Shown here piece by piece: positions 27,751 to 37,721 of a stretch of 64,000 nucleotides of DNA. Where the stretch lies: contig NZ_CAKZJO010000052.1 in assembly GCF_936943645.1 (NCBI RefSeq), positions 185,816 through 249,815 on the forward strand, written 5' to 3'. This DNA comes from an uncultured Bradyrhizobium sp. (GTDB lineage: Bacteria > Pseudomonadota > Alphaproteobacteria > Rhizobiales > Xanthobacteraceae). The notes beneath the pieces were generated by a model. The model was given only the letters and a program-made list of their open reading frames with translations. It searched no databases and was not told the origin of the DNA. Each line of letters begins with the position of its first letter. The stretch's first letter is position 1. The translations under genes and the position numbers were made by a program.

Positions 27751-28530
27751 ATGAGCACGTTCGAACACATCATCGTCGAAAGCAAAGGCGCGGTCGGTAT
27801 CATCAAGCTGAACCGGCCGAAGATGCTCAACGCGCTCTCCTTCGGCGTCTTCCGCGAGATCGCTGCGGCCGTCGAGGATCTCGAGGCCGATGACGCCATC
27901 GGCTGCATCGTCGTGACGGGCAGCGAGAAGGCCTTTGCCGCCGGCGCCGACATCAAGGAGATGCAGCCGAAGGGCTTCATCGACATGTTCTCCGAGGATT
28001 TTGCCGCGATCGGCGGCGACCGGATCGCGCGTTGCCGCAAGCCGACGATCGCGGCAGTTGCGGGTTACGCGCTCGGCGGCGGCTGCGAGCTCGCCATGAT
28101 GTGCGATTTCATCATCGCCGCCGACACTGCCAAGTTCGGCCAGCCCGAGATCACGCTCGGCACCATTCCCGGCATTGGCGGTACCCAGCGCCTGACGCGT
28201 GCGATCGGCAAGTCCAAGGCGATGGACCTCTGCCTCACCGGCCGCATGATGGATGCGGCGGAAGCCGAGCGTTCCGGCCTCGTCAGCCGCATCGTGCCCG
28301 CCGACAAGCTGATGGACGAAGTGATGGCGGCAGCCGAGAAGATCGCGTCGATGTCGCGCCCCGCGGTCGCGATGGCGAAGGAAGCCGTGAACCGCGCCTT
28401 CGAGACCACGCTTGCCGAGGGCATGAGTGTCGAGCGCAACCTGTTCCACGCCACCTTCGCTTTGGAGGACCGCTCCGAGGGCATGGCGGCGTTCATCGAG
28501 AAGCGCAAGCCGGTGAACAAGAACCGGTAA
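27751..28530 (+). CDS. Enoyl-CoA hydratase
   Basis: A 259-residue crotonase-fold enzyme that hydrates trans-2-enoyl-CoA in beta-oxidation. The oxyanion-hole segment [10 protein letters not shown] (61-70) and both catalytic glutamates, Glu113 ([11 protein letters not shown]) and Glu133 (FGQPEITLG), are present, so true hydratase activity is likely. The C-terminal [11 protein letters not shown] segment is typical of short-chain hydratases. It stands alone on the strand between the low-complexity exported protein and tolC. Confidence 0.95.
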   Translation: MSTFEHIIVESKGAVGIIKLNRPKMLNALSFGVFREIAAAVEDLEADDAIGCIVVTGSEKAFAAGADIKEMQPKGFIDMFSEDFAAIGGDRIARCRKPTIAAVAGYALGGGCELAMMCDFIIAADTAKFGQPEITLGTIPGIGGTQRLTRAIGKSKAMDLCLTGRMMDAAEAERSGLVSRIVPADKLMDEVMAAAEKIASMSRPAVAMAKEAVNRAFETTLAEGMSVERNLFHATFALEDRSEGMAAFIEKRKPVNKNR

Positions 28531-28717
28531 ATTCGGCGGACGGTCAGGCTTGTGTAAGGCTCGGCCGCGTTCCCGCACGATCCCTGTGACGAAGCTGCAA
28601 CAAGCACGGATTTCATGGGGGTTTCCCCCGCGGCAGTTTGCCTGCGGGACCTCGGCTGGTTAAACAGTTAAGAGGCCCCGTCGGCGGGGGCGGACAGCCG
28701 GGGTTAAGCGGGATTAC

Positions 28718-30148
28718 ATGATTGGGCGTACCGCCAGAGCTGGTCGCGTGATGACGCGACGCCGATCGGGCGTGGGTCCCGTGCTTGCGACATGGACCAC
28801 GCTGGCGCTCTGTTGCGCCCTGCCCTCCGCCGCCCGGGCCGAAGCCCTGCCGGACGCGCTCGCCAAGGCCTATCAGACCAATCCACAGCTCAATGCCGAA
28901 CGTGCGCGGCAACGCGCCACGGACGAGAACGTGCCGGCGGCCCTCGCCGGCTACCGGCCGCAGATCGTGGCGAGCCTCAGCGCCGGGCTGCAAACGGTTC
29001 GCAATCTCTTGCCCGACAACACGATCCAGACCGGCAACCTCAAGCCCTGGATCATCGGCGTCACCGTGACGCAGACCCTGTTCAACGGCTTCCGCACCGC
29101 GAACAACGTACGGGCCGCGGAACTTCAGGTGCAGTCGGGCCGCGAGGCGTTGCGCAATGTCGGCCAGGGCGTGCTGCTCGACGCGGTCACTGCCTACACC
29201 AACGTGCTCGCCAACCAGTCGCTGGTCGAAGCGCAGCGTTCCAACGTCGCCTTCCTGCGCGAAACGCTTTCGGTCACCCAGCGCCGCCTCAACGCCGGCG
29301 ACGTCACGCCGACCGACAGCGCGCAGGCCGAGGCGCGCCTCAACCGCGGCCTTTCCGACCTCAACGCCGCCGAAGTCGCTCTCGCCGTCAGCCAGGCGAC
29401 CTATGCGCAAGTGATCGGCAATTCGCCGTCGCAGCTGCGGCCCGCCGACGTCGTCGACCGCTACCTGCCGAAGAGCCGCGAAGACGCCATGACGATGGCG
29501 ATCCGCCAGCACCCGGCGGTGATGGCCGCCGGCTTCGACGTCGACGTCGCCTCCACCAACATCCGCATCGCCGAAGGCGCGTTGCTGCCGAGCGCCACCA
29601 TCCAGGGCAGCGCCAGCAAGAGCCGCAACAACGACCCGACGCTCGGCACCTTCGCCGAGGACCAGGCTTCCATCGTCGCCAGCGTCACCGCGCCGATCTA
29701 TGACGGCGGCCAGGCCGCCGCGCAGACCCGGCAGGCCAAGGAGATCACGGCGCAGAGCCGCCTCGTGCTCGACCAGATACGCAACCAGGCGCGCACTGCG
29801 GCGGTCAGCGCCTGGGTTGCCAATGAAGGCGCCAAGGTCGCGGTCTCGGCCTCGGAGTCAGAGGTGAAGGCGGCGACCGTCGCGCTGCAGGGCGTGCAGC
29901 GCGAGGCCGCCGGCGGGCAACGCACGACAGTCGACGTCTTGAACTCGCAGGCCGATTTGATCCAGGCCAAGGCCCGCCTGATCGGTGCGCAACGCGATCG
30001 CGTGATTGCCTCCTACACGCTGCTCAGCGCCATCGGCCATCTCGACGTCAAGACGCTGAACCTGAACACGCCGGATTACCTGCCCGAGGTTCACTACCAC
30101 CAGGTCCGCGATGCCTGGCACGGCCTGCGCACGCCATCGGGGCAGTAG
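28718..30148 (+). CDS. tolC: TolC-family outer membrane efflux protein
   Basis: A 476-residue outer-membrane channel of the TolC/type I secretion (TIGR01844) class. The N-terminus has a signal peptide (LATWTTLALCCALPSAARA) and then EALPDALAKAYQTNPQLNAE. The two half-repeats are visible: GVTVTQTLFNGFRT with the following helices, and ASVTAPIYDGGQAAAQTRQA. NAGDVTPTDSAQAEARL is the conserved coiled-coil entry. An alternative ATG at 28751 would shorten the n-region. No inner-membrane partner adjoins it; the RND genes at 31236-35635 are on the other strand. Confidence 0.93.
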   Translation: MIGRTARAGRVMTRRRSGVGPVLATWTTLALCCALPSAARAEALPDALAKAYQTNPQLNAERARQRATDENVPAALAGYRPQIVASLSAGLQTVRNLLPDNTIQTGNLKPWIIGVTVTQTLFNGFRTANNVRAAELQVQSGREALRNVGQGVLLDAVTAYTNVLANQSLVEAQRSNVAFLRETLSVTQRRLNAGDVTPTDSAQAEARLNRGLSDLNAAEVALAVSQATYAQVIGNSPSQLRPADVVDRYLPKSREDAMTMAIRQHPAVMAAGFDVDVASTNIRIAEGALLPSATIQGSASKSRNNDPTLGTFAEDQASIVASVTAPIYDGGQAAAQTRQAKEITAQSRLVLDQIRNQARTAAVSAWVANEGAKVAVSASESEVKAATVALQGVQREAAGGQRTTVDVLNSQADLIQAKARLIGAQRDRVIASYTLLSAIGHLDVKTLNLNTPDYLPEVHYHQVRDAWHGLRTPSGQ

Positions 30149-30270
30149 TTTCAATACATCGAGCTCCGCTTGCGGTGTTTGTCGAGCAGCCATGCAGCGA
30201 AGCGCGGCGGCGGCTGTCGGGCCGATGTGATACCGTCCCGTGCGACCAAAAAAAATCGGGGAGAGAAACC

Positions 30271-31233
30271 GTGCTCGATCGACGCAGTGTTCTGCTCGCC
30301 TCCCTCGCCGCCGGAGTAGCCATGACCAACAGAGCCCACGCGCGCGCGGCGCAGCCCGCGACACCGATCAATTTCGACGTTCCGCCGCATGCCTGCGACT
30401 GCCACACCCATATCCATGGCGATCCCGAAAAGTTTCCGTTCTTCGCAGGACGCGTCTATACGCCGGAGCCGGCGAGCCCGGAGGAAATGGCGGCGCTGCA
30501 CAAGGCGCTGCATATCGAGCGCGTGGTGATCGTCACCCCGAGCGTCTACGGCACCGACAACTCCTCCACCCTGTTCGGCATGAAGGCACGCGGCGCGACC
30601 GCGTGCGGCGTCGCCGTGATCGACGACAAGACCACCGAAGCGCAGCTCGACACGATGCAGCAGGAAGGCTTCCGCGGCATCCGCCTCAATCTCGCGACCG
30701 GGGGCGTCAACGATCCCAATGTCGGCCGGCCGCGCTTCACGGCCGCTGTCGAGCGCATGAAGGCGCGCGGCTGGCACGTGCAGCTCTACACCACGCTCGG
30801 CATGATCTCGGCGATCAAGGATCTCGTCGAGGCCGCGCCGGTGCCGGTCGCGTTCGACCATTTCGGCGGCCTCGAAGCCGAGCGCGGCCTCGAGCAGCCG
30901 GGCTTTTCCGATCTCGTCGCGCTGGTGAAGTCCGGCAAGGCCTATGTGAAGATCTCGGGTGCCTATTGCTCCTCGAAACTCGCGCCCGATTTTCAGGACA
31001 TGGTGCCTTACGCACAGGCGCTGATCGCGGCAAATGCGGACCGCATCGTCTGGGGCACCGACTGGCCGCATCCGGATTCCAGTCGCGTCGAAGGACGCAA
31101 GGCCACCGACATCGCGCCACTCTATCAGATCGACGACGGGCGTCTGCTCAACCAGTTGCCGGTGTGGGCACCCGATGCCGCCGTGCGCAAGAAGATCCTG
31201 GTCGACAACCCGGCGCGACTTTACGGCTTCTGA
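30271..31233 (+). CDS. Amidohydrolase-2 family, exported (PDC hydrolase-like)
   Basis: A 320-residue TIM-barrel metal hydrolase. A GTG at 30271 preceded by GGGGAGAG begins VLDRRSVLLASLAAGVAM, a Tat-like signal. The metal motif DCHTHIHG lies at 43-50 (H45, H47), with DHFGG and GTDWPHPD further on. The arrangement is close to 2-pyrone-4,6-dicarboxylate lactonase and related enzymes of aromatic catabolism, but the substrate cannot be set. It ends tail-to-tail with the RND pump gene (2-bp gap; TGACGTCA holds both stops). Confidence 0.88.
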   Translation: MLDRRSVLLASLAAGVAMTNRAHARAAQPATPINFDVPPHACDCHTHIHGDPEKFPFFAGRVYTPEPASPEEMAALHKALHIERVVIVTPSVYGTDNSSTLFGMKARGATACGVAVIDDKTTEAQLDTMQQEGFRGIRLNLATGGVNDPNVGRPRFTAAVERMKARGWHVQLYTTLGMISAIKDLVEAAPVPVAFDHFGGLEAERGLEQPGFSDLVALVKSGKAYVKISGAYCSSKLAPDFQDMVPYAQALIAANADRIVWGTDWPHPDSSRVEGRKATDIAPLYQIDDGRLLNQLPVWAPDAAVRKKILVDNPARLYGF

Positions 31234-31235
31234 CG

Positions 31236-34200
31236 TCAGCGCGCGCGGCGCGAGAAGAACGAGATCAGGACCGGCAAGGTCACGAGGATCACGACCGGCG
31301 CCAGCATCATGCCGGTCACGACGACGACGGCGAGCGGCTTCTGCACCTGCGAGCCGATGCCCTCCGACAGCGCCGCCGGCAGCAGGCCGACGCCGGCGAC
31401 GACGCAGGTCATCAGCACCGGCCGGAGCTGCAGCTCGCCGGTGCGCACCACCGCGCTCATGCGATCCATGCCTTCTTCGATGAGCTGGTTGAACTGCGAC
31501 AGGATGATGATGCCGTCCATCACGGCGATGCCGAACAGCGCAATGAAGCCGATCGCCGCGGAGACGCTGAACGCGGTGCCGGAGATCAGGAGGCCCAGCA
31601 CGCCGCCGAAGATCGCCATCGGGATCACGCTCATCGCCAGCAGCGTGTCAGCCATCGAGCCGAAATTGAACCAGAGCAGCACGCCGATCAGCGCCAGCGA
31701 GATCGGCACCACGATCGACAGGCGGCGGATCGCGTCCTGGAGATTGCCGAATTCGCCGACCCATTCCATGTGCGAGCCCGGCGGCAGTTGCACCTGCTCG
31801 GCGATCTTGTCCTGGGCCTCGCGGATCGCACTGCCGAGGTCGCGCTCGCGCACCGAGAACTTGATCGGCAGATAGCGTTCCTGCTGCTCGCGATAGATGT
31901 AGGCAGCGCCCGAGACCAGGCTGATCGTGGCGACCTCGCTGAGGGGAATCTGGGTGACGGTCCCGTTCGGCCCGGGTGCGCCGATGCGCAAATTCTGGAT
32001 CGCCTCGGCACTGCGGCGGTATTCCGGCGCGAGGCGAACGATGATCGGGAAGTGACGGTCGGAACCGGGCTCGTAGAGATCGCCGGCCGTGTCACCGCCG
32101 ATCGCGACCTTGATTGTGGCGTTGATGTCGCCCGGCGAGAGGCCATAGCGCGCGGCCTTGGCGCGATTGATGTCGATCTGGACGGTCGGCTGCCCGAGCG
32201 AGGTGAACACGGCAAGGTCGGTGACGCCCTGCACGGTCGACAGCACCTGCTTGATCTTGTTGGCGGTGTCGGTGAGCGCCTGAAGGTCGCTGCCGAACAG
32301 CTTGATCGAGTTCTCGCCCTTCACGCCGGAGACGGCCTCGGAGACGTTGTCCTGGAGATATTGCGAGAAGTTGAACTCGACGCCGGGGAAGCGGCCGTCG
32401 AGCTGCTTGAGCAGCTGCGCGGTGAGCTCTTCCTTGTCACGGGTGCCGGGCCACTGGCTGATCGGCTTCAGCGGCGCGAAGAACTCGGCGTTGAAGAAGC
32501 CGGCGGCGTCGGTGCCGTCGTCAGGACGGCCGTGCTGCGACACGACGGACTCGACCTCTGGCCGGGCGCGGATCAGCTTGCGCATCTCGTTGACGTAGCT
32601 GTTGCCTTCCTGAAGCGAGATGGTCGGCGGCAGCGTGGCGCGAATCCAGAGATTGCCCTCCTCCAGCTTCGGCAGGAATTCGAGGCCGAGCAGCCGGGCG
32701 AGCGCCACCGTCATCAGCACGAGCCCGACCGCGCCGCCGAGCACGATGGCGCGATGGGCGACCGCCCATTGCAGCAGCGGCGAGTACAGGCGATGCAGGA
32801 TCCGCATGACCCTGGTCTCGGTTTCCTCGACATGCGCGGGCAGGATGATCGCGGACAATGCAGGCGTGACCGTGAACGTCGCAAGCAGTCCGCCGGCGAG
32901 CGCATAGGCATAGGTGCGGGCCATCGGCCCGAAGATGTTGCCCTCGACGCCGGACAGCGTGAACAGCGGCAGGAAGGCCGCGATGATGATCGCCGCGGCA
33001 AAGAAGATCGAGCGCGAGACGTCGGCGGCCGCGCTGAGGATGGCGTGGCTCTTCATGCCGAACAGCGTCTCGTTGGACATGTGCTCGGATTCAGACATCG
33101 GCGTCGTCTGCGTCAGGCGACGGAAGATCGCCTCCACCATGATGACGGTGGCATCGACGATCAGGCCGAAATCGATCGCACCGACCGACAGCAGATTGGC
33201 CGATTCCCCGCGCAGCACGAGAATGATGACGGCGAAGAACAGCGCAAACGGAATCGTGGCGCCGACGATCAGCGCGCTGCGGAGGTCGCCGAGGAAGATC
33301 CACTGCAGCAGCACGATCAGCAGGATGCCGACCACCATGTTGTGCAGCACGGTGTGAGTGGTGAGCGCGATCAGATCGCCGCGGTCGTAGATGCGCTCGA
33401 TGCGCACGCCGGGCGGCAGGATGCTGGAATTGTTGATGACCTGGACGAGGTGGTGGACCCGCTTGATGGTCGGCGAACTCTGCTCACCGCGTCGCATCAG
33501 GACGATGCCCTGCACGATGTCGTCGGCCTCGTCGAGGCCGGCAATGCCGAGGCGCGGCTTCTGCCCGACGGTGACGGTGGCGACGTCCTTGACCAGCACC
33601 GGATTTCCGCCCGTCTGCGAGACCATGGTGTTGGCGACATCGTCGATGGAACGGATCAGGCCGACGCCGCGGACCACGGCCGATTGCTGGCCGATATTGA
33701 CGGTGTTGCCGCCGACATTGACGTTCGCATTGCCGACCGCCTGCAGCAGTTGCGGCAGCGTCAGGCCGTTGGCAACGAGCTTGTTGAAATCGACCTGGAT
33801 CTCATAGGTCTTGCTCTTGCCACCCCAGCCGGTGACGTCGATCACGCCGGGCACGGCACGGAAGCGGCGTTGCAGGATCCAGTCCTGGATGGTCTTGAGA
33901 TCGAGCACGCTGTAGTTCGGCGGACCGACCAGACGGTAGCGGAAGATCTCGCCGATCGGACTGAGCGGCGAGATCTGCGGCTGCACGTTGCCGGGCAGCG
34001 GCGCGAGCTGCGCCAGGCGGTTCAACACCTGCTGCAACGCCTCGTCATAGGTGTAGGCGAAGGAGAACTGGATTTTGACGTCGGACAGACCGTAGAGCGA
34101 GATGGTGCGGATGGTCGTGATGTTCTTCAGGCCCGCGACCTGGGTCTCGATCGGGATCGTGATGTAGCGCTCGATCTCCTCCGCCGACAGACCCGGCGAC

Positions 34201-34352
34201 TGCGTCACGATGTCGACCATGGGCGGGGTCGGATCGGGATAGGCTTCGATGTTGAGCTGGTTGAATGCGATCACGCCGCCGATCAGCACGGCGACGAACA
34301 TTCCAACCATCAGAAAGCGCCGGTTGACGGCAAGGGCGACGAGACGATCCAT
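31236..34352 (-). CDS. czcA: Heavy-metal efflux RND permease, CzcA type
   Basis: A 1038-residue, 12-helix HME-RND pump of the inner membrane. TM4 reads DFGLIVDATVIMVE (about 393-406), keeping both Asp and the Glu that define the CzcA/CnrA class for divalent cations such as zinc, cobalt, nickel and cadmium, rather than the CusA copper class. FLMVGMFVAVLIGGVIAF is TM1 and VISVIPMAIFGGVLGLLISG-like segments (AMSVIPMAIFGG) mark the C-half. It is preceded on the same strand by its adaptor gene (38-bp gap). Metal specificity is inferred. Confidence 0.93.
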   Translation of the reverse strand: MDRLVALAVNRRFLMVGMFVAVLIGGVIAFNQLNIEAYPDPTPPMVDIVTQSPGLSAEEIERYITIPIETQVAGLKNITTIRTISLYGLSDVKIQFSFAYTYDEALQQVLNRLAQLAPLPGNVQPQISPLSPIGEIFRYRLVGPPNYSVLDLKTIQDWILQRRFRAVPGVIDVTGWGGKSKTYEIQVDFNKLVANGLTLPQLLQAVGNANVNVGGNTVNIGQQSAVVRGVGLIRSIDDVANTMVSQTGGNPVLVKDVATVTVGQKPRLGIAGLDEADDIVQGIVLMRRGEQSSPTIKRVHHLVQVINNSSILPPGVRIERIYDRGDLIALTTHTVLHNMVVGILLIVLLQWIFLGDLRSALIVGATIPFALFFAVIILVLRGESANLLSVGAIDFGLIVDATVIMVEAIFRRLTQTTPMSESEHMSNETLFGMKSHAILSAAADVSRSIFFAAAIIIAAFLPLFTLSGVEGNIFGPMARTYAYALAGGLLATFTVTPALSAIILPAHVEETETRVMRILHRLYSPLLQWAVAHRAIVLGGAVGLVLMTVALARLLGLEFLPKLEEGNLWIRATLPPTISLQEGNSYVNEMRKLIRARPEVESVVSQHGRPDDGTDAAGFFNAEFFAPLKPISQWPGTRDKEELTAQLLKQLDGRFPGVEFNFSQYLQDNVSEAVSGVKGENSIKLFGSDLQALTDTANKIKQVLSTVQGVTDLAVFTSLGQPTVQIDINRAKAARYGLSPGDINATIKVAIGGDTAGDLYEPGSDRHFPIIVRLAPEYRRSAEAIQNLRIGAPGPNGTVTQIPLSEVATISLVSGAAYIYREQQERYLPIKFSVRERDLGSAIREAQDKIAEQVQLPPGSHMEWVGEFGNLQDAIRRLSIVVPISLALIGVLLWFNFGSMADTLLAMSVIPMAIFGGVLGLLISGTAFSVSAAIGFIALFGIAVMDGIIILSQFNQLIEEGMDRMSAVVRTGELQLRPVLMTCVVAGVGLLPAALSEGIGSQVQKPLAVVVVTGMMLAPVVILVTLPVLISFFSRRAR

Positions 34353-34390
34353 TCAAGCTTCGGTTTGTCTTGAGTTTATTGGGTCGTCGA

Positions 34391-35635
34391 TCAGCTACCG
34401 GACGCCGCGCGGTCGATGAACAGGCTGCCCTTGACCACGATCTGCTCGCCGGGTCGGAGATTGCTGGTGACCTCGACGAGGTTGCCGTTGACGAGGCCGA
34501 TCTTGATCTCGCGCAGTTCGACCGACTTGTCGTCGCGCGCGACCCAGATGCGGACCTTGTCGGCCTCATAGATCAGGGCCTGCTTCGGCACGGCCGGCGC
34601 GGCGCGGTCGCCGGCCGAGTAGATCGTGACGTTGGCGAACATTTCCGGCTTGAGCAGGCCGTCCTTGTTGTCGATGGTGGCGCGGACCAGCAGGCGGCGG
34701 GTGGTGGGATCGATCGCGGCGGCGACGTAGTTGATCTTGGCCGTCAGGGGGCGGCCCGGCAGCGCCATCACGTTGACGGTGATGTCCTGACCGATGCACA
34801 CCGCGGCCGCGTCGCTCTCGCGCACGAAGGCGGTGAGCCAGACGGTGGAGAGGTCGCCGATCACGAACACCGGATCGCTGGCGCCGGAATTGACGTACTG
34901 GCCGGGACCGATCTTGCGCTGTACGACCGTGCCGGCGATCGGCGAATAGATCGTGACTTCCGGATTGATGGCGCCCTTGTCCTGGAACGTCTTGATGGTC
35001 TCGTCGGTGAAGCCGAGAATGCGCAGCTTGTTGCGCGCGGCTTCCAGCGCGGTCCCGGAGGAGCGCATGTCGTTGCGCGCCTGCACCTGGGTCGCTTCCG
35101 CCTGCTGGTAGTCCTTCAGCGGAATGGCGTGGCCCTCGTAGAGGTCCTTGGCACGCTTGAACTGGATGTCGGAGAGCTCGAGCGCCGACCTCGCCTTGTT
35201 TTGCGAGGTCATCGCCGCGATGAAGTCGTTCTGGGCCTGCACGGTGTCGGCGGCCTCGATTGTGAACAGCGGTTGACCTTGCTTCAGCATCTCACCCGGC
35301 TTGGCCAGCAGCTTGGTGACGCGGCCGGCATAGGGCGAGAACACCGGCGTCGAACGATCCTCGTCGACGGCGACCTTGCCTTCGGTGACATATTCGGCGC
35401 GGAAGGCCCTGGCCTTGACCGGCTCGATCGTCAGCGTCGCCCATTCGGACGCTGTCGGCGTGAAGTTCTGCGCATTCCTGCGCGATTGGCTGGAAATCTC
35501 GGAGTGCTTCTTTTCCTTGGGTCCCAAAGAGAGGAAGCCATAGGCACCGGCGCCGGCAAGAACTAGTAGAACTACGGACGTGATCACCCGTTGTTTTGTA
35601 AACACCTGCAATCGCTTGGTATTTTCAACTACCAT
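34391..35635 (-). CDS. czcB: RND periplasmic adaptor (membrane fusion) protein, CzcB type
   Basis: A 414-residue adaptor anchored by an N-terminal helix (VITSVVLLVLAGAGAYGFL). It contains the lipoyl halves (TPVFSPYAGRVTKLLAKPGE and VTIYSPIAGTVVQRKIGPGQ), an alpha-hairpin between them, and a beta-barrel (VWLTAFVRESDAA). It bridges the CzcA-type pump to an outer-membrane channel. No His/Met-rich N-terminal metal-binding tail is seen. No channel gene lies in the operon; the TolC-like protein at 28718-30148 may serve. Confidence 0.92.
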   Translation of the reverse strand: MVVENTKRLQVFTKQRVITSVVLLVLAGAGAYGFLSLGPKEKKHSEISSQSRRNAQNFTPTASEWATLTIEPVKARAFRAEYVTEGKVAVDEDRSTPVFSPYAGRVTKLLAKPGEMLKQGQPLFTIEAADTVQAQNDFIAAMTSQNKARSALELSDIQFKRAKDLYEGHAIPLKDYQQAEATQVQARNDMRSSGTALEAARNKLRILGFTDETIKTFQDKGAINPEVTIYSPIAGTVVQRKIGPGQYVNSGASDPVFVIGDLSTVWLTAFVRESDAAAVCIGQDITVNVMALPGRPLTAKINYVAAAIDPTTRRLLVRATIDNKDGLLKPEMFANVTIYSAGDRAAPAVPKQALIYEADKVRIWVARDDKSVELREIKIGLVNGNLVEVTSNLRPGEQIVVKGSLFIDRAASGS

Positions 35636-35780
35636 GGAGCCCGGTCGTGTCTGCGACGATCTCGGCAGGTCCCTGCCTTATCGGTTGCGCTAATAGTGCC
35701 GAATTGGGATTTCAAACAACCTAAAAAACGCTGGACGCCTTTCGGTTTGCGTTAAATTTTTGCGACGTGTCAGCTTCACG

Positions 35781-37193
35781 TCAGCTTCGCGCCGGCCACT
35801 GTGCCGGATGACTGCCGAGTGGCATCGCCCGACGCGACCAATGTGCCGGCGTTGTCGACAGCATCGCCGAATGACGAACTGCCTTCAACATGCCGAAGCC
35901 AGATGACATGCTCTCGATGAACGCAGCATGTACAGCCTCGCCCGTAAGATCCGGGGTGTTCAGTCCATCGTCGAGCCGGCCGAGATTCCACAACCAGCGC
36001 CCGGTCTGCGCCAGTGACACGCGCACGTGCCAGCTGCCGCCTTCGCGAGCCTGGCGCAGCTTGGCCATCATCGCGCCGAACGCCATCAGATAGCCGGTGG
36101 CATGGTCGAGCATCTGCGCCGGCAATTCCTTGGGACCATCGAGGCCGGCAGCGCGCCCCTCGGCGTGATTGAATCCCGTCGTGGTCTGCACGAGGGAATC
36201 GAAGCCGCGCCGCTCGGCCCAGGGGCCGGCATGGCCATACGCGGACAGCGTGACGTAGACGATGCCGGGATTGAGGCTCGCTGCATCCTGCGGCGAAAAG
36301 CCGAGCGCCGCGAGCGCACGCGGGCGATAGCCTTGCGAGAAGATGTCGGCGTCTTTCAACAGTTCGCGCAATTGAGCCCTGCCCGTCTCGCTCTTCAGCT
36401 CGATGAAGGTGGTGAGCTTGCCGCGGCCGGTGTCGATGGTGAGCCAGGGAATGGCGGGCAGCTCCGGACCCGACACCAGCAGCACATCCGCTCCGTGCGC
36501 GGCAAGCGTACGGCCGGCGACGGGGCCGGCAATGACGCGGGAGAGATCGAGCACGCGAAGACCTGCGAGCGGACGATCGTCCTTCGAGTTTCCTTGCGGC
36601 CACGGCTTCGGCGCGGCCTCGCCGATCTTCTCGATCGAGATCAGCGGCAATTGCGCGAGCGCGTGCGCCTGCGGCAGCGCGGACCATTCGTCGTAAGAGC
36701 GCATCAGCGCGACCACGCCGCCCGCGGCATAAGCCGCAGTCTCGAAATCTTCACCTCGCCATTGCATCAGCGCCGCCTGCACCTTCTCGCGCTCGGGTTC
36801 GCAGGCCAGAACGCTGCAGACGGCGTCGCGATGGTGTGGGAAATTGGTGTGGCAGCGAACAAAGCGGCCATCGCCGGTCCTGTAGACGCCGGCAATCGCA
36901 TCCCATGCCGGCGGCGGAGGCTTGTCGTCGAGGCGCAAATAGCGTTCGGAGCGGCACTCGGCGACGGCGTGGCGCATGTCGACGGAGACGTCTTGTACCT
37001 GCCCGCTGCGCAGCCGCCAGATCTCGGCAGCGGCAAGGCCCGCGGCGGCAATGGTCGTCTGTCCGGCGACGGCCACACGGAACGAGGACGGAAGCTGCGG
37101 CTCCTCGCCGGTCAGCCGCACGCGTTCGAGCGCGGCCGTATCGCCGCCGGCTGAGGTCCAGACATCGCTGAGAATATCGGCGGGGCTTTGCAT
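35781..37193 (-). CDS. Class III (CaiB/BaiF) CoA-transferase
   Basis: A 470-residue family III CoA-transferase. The core LAGLRVLDLSRVIAGPVAGR (about 209-228) is the classic start of the CaiB/BaiF domain; here a second partial domain precedes it. Further signatures are DIFSQGYRPRALAALGF, YVTLSAYGHAGPW and LDHATGYLMAFGAM, which includes the expected catalytic Asp. These enzymes move CoA between carboxylates such as carnitine, formate/oxalate or 2-methylacyl compounds. Substrate unknown. It is transcribed alone, divergent from the small membrane protein at 37262. Confidence 0.9.
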   Translation of the reverse strand: MQSPADILSDVWTSAGGDTAALERVRLTGEEPQLPSSFRVAVAGQTTIAAAGLAAAEIWRLRSGQVQDVSVDMRHAVAECRSERYLRLDDKPPPPAWDAIAGVYRTGDGRFVRCHTNFPHHRDAVCSVLACEPEREKVQAALMQWRGEDFETAAYAAGGVVALMRSYDEWSALPQAHALAQLPLISIEKIGEAAPKPWPQGNSKDDRPLAGLRVLDLSRVIAGPVAGRTLAAHGADVLLVSGPELPAIPWLTIDTGRGKLTTFIELKSETGRAQLRELLKDADIFSQGYRPRALAALGFSPQDAASLNPGIVYVTLSAYGHAGPWAERRGFDSLVQTTTGFNHAEGRAAGLDGPKELPAQMLDHATGYLMAFGAMMAKLRQAREGGSWHVRVSLAQTGRWLWNLGRLDDGLNTPDLTGEAVHAAFIESMSSGFGMLKAVRHSAMLSTTPAHWSRRAMPLGSHPAQWPARS

Positions 37194-37261
37194 GACCGCT
37201 TCTCTCCCTCGTCGTTTGCTGTACTTTTCTCGACCATGTCATGATCGCAGAAAGGAATGCA

Positions 37262-37549
37262 ATGGCCACCATCGATCCCCTCATCGCCGGTGCCGTGTTC
37301 GTCGCAACGGCCGCGACCGACGCCGTCTACGTCATGTTCACCTCGGCCGTCATCGCGCGAAGACGCGTGCCGGCGGCAAACTGGAGTGCGATCTGGTACC
37401 TGCTCTCCTCCTACGCCGTGATCAGCTACACCGAAAACGCCTTCTACGTCGCCTTCGCCGCGATCGGCTCCTGGGCCGGCGCCTATGCCTCGCTGACCTT
37501 CCTGCACCGCCCGCCCGGCGGCCCGCCGGTGGGGGCGGCGCCGGAGTGA
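37262..37549 (+). CDS. Small membrane protein, unknown function
   Basis: A 95-residue protein with three hydrophobic stretches: LIAGAVFVATAATDAVYVMF, AIWYLLSSYAVISY and AFYVAFAAIGSWAGAYASLTF. AAGGAA lies 6-7 nt before the ATG at 37262, which is preferred over an ATG at 37241. The C-terminal tail is Pro-Gly-rich. I recognise no family. It may be transcribed with the SDR gene, but a repeat separates them. Confidence 0.72.
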   Translation: MATIDPLIAGAVFVATAATDAVYVMFTSAVIARRRVPAANWSAIWYLLSSYAVISYTENAFYVAFAAIGSWAGAYASLTFLHRPPGGPPVGAAPE

Positions 37550-37565
37550 TGCCAGTCTCTCTCCA

Positions 37566-37653
37566 CGTCATTGCGAGGAGCCTTTGCGACGAAGCAATCC
37601 AGCATCCCTCCGCGGATGAATTTCTGGATTGCTTCGCTGCGCTCGCAATGACG
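37566..37653. repeat. Dispersed palindromic repeat (CGTCATTGCGAG family)
   Basis: CGTCATTGCGAG (37566-37577) pairs with CTCGCAATGACG (37642-37653), and GAAGCAATCCAG (37591-37602) pairs with CTGGATTGCTTC (37624-37635); all arms are perfect. The same family reappears at the right edge (63948-64000). This type is common between genes in Bradyrhizobium. Confidence 0.88.
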
Positions 37654-37721
37654 GCGTGGAGACTACTGTGTCTCACCCGAAACAGCTACAATCTCCGCAC
37701 CAACAAAAAGGAAAGCCAACA

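Noticed and set aside
30240..34373. A 1377-codon open frame on the plus strand across the amidohydrolase and RND pump region
   Set aside because: It is antisense to the clear RND permease and out of frame with the amidohydrolase. Its composition (His, Arg, Asp, Gln-rich, no domain) is typical of frames mirrored from high-GC codon use.
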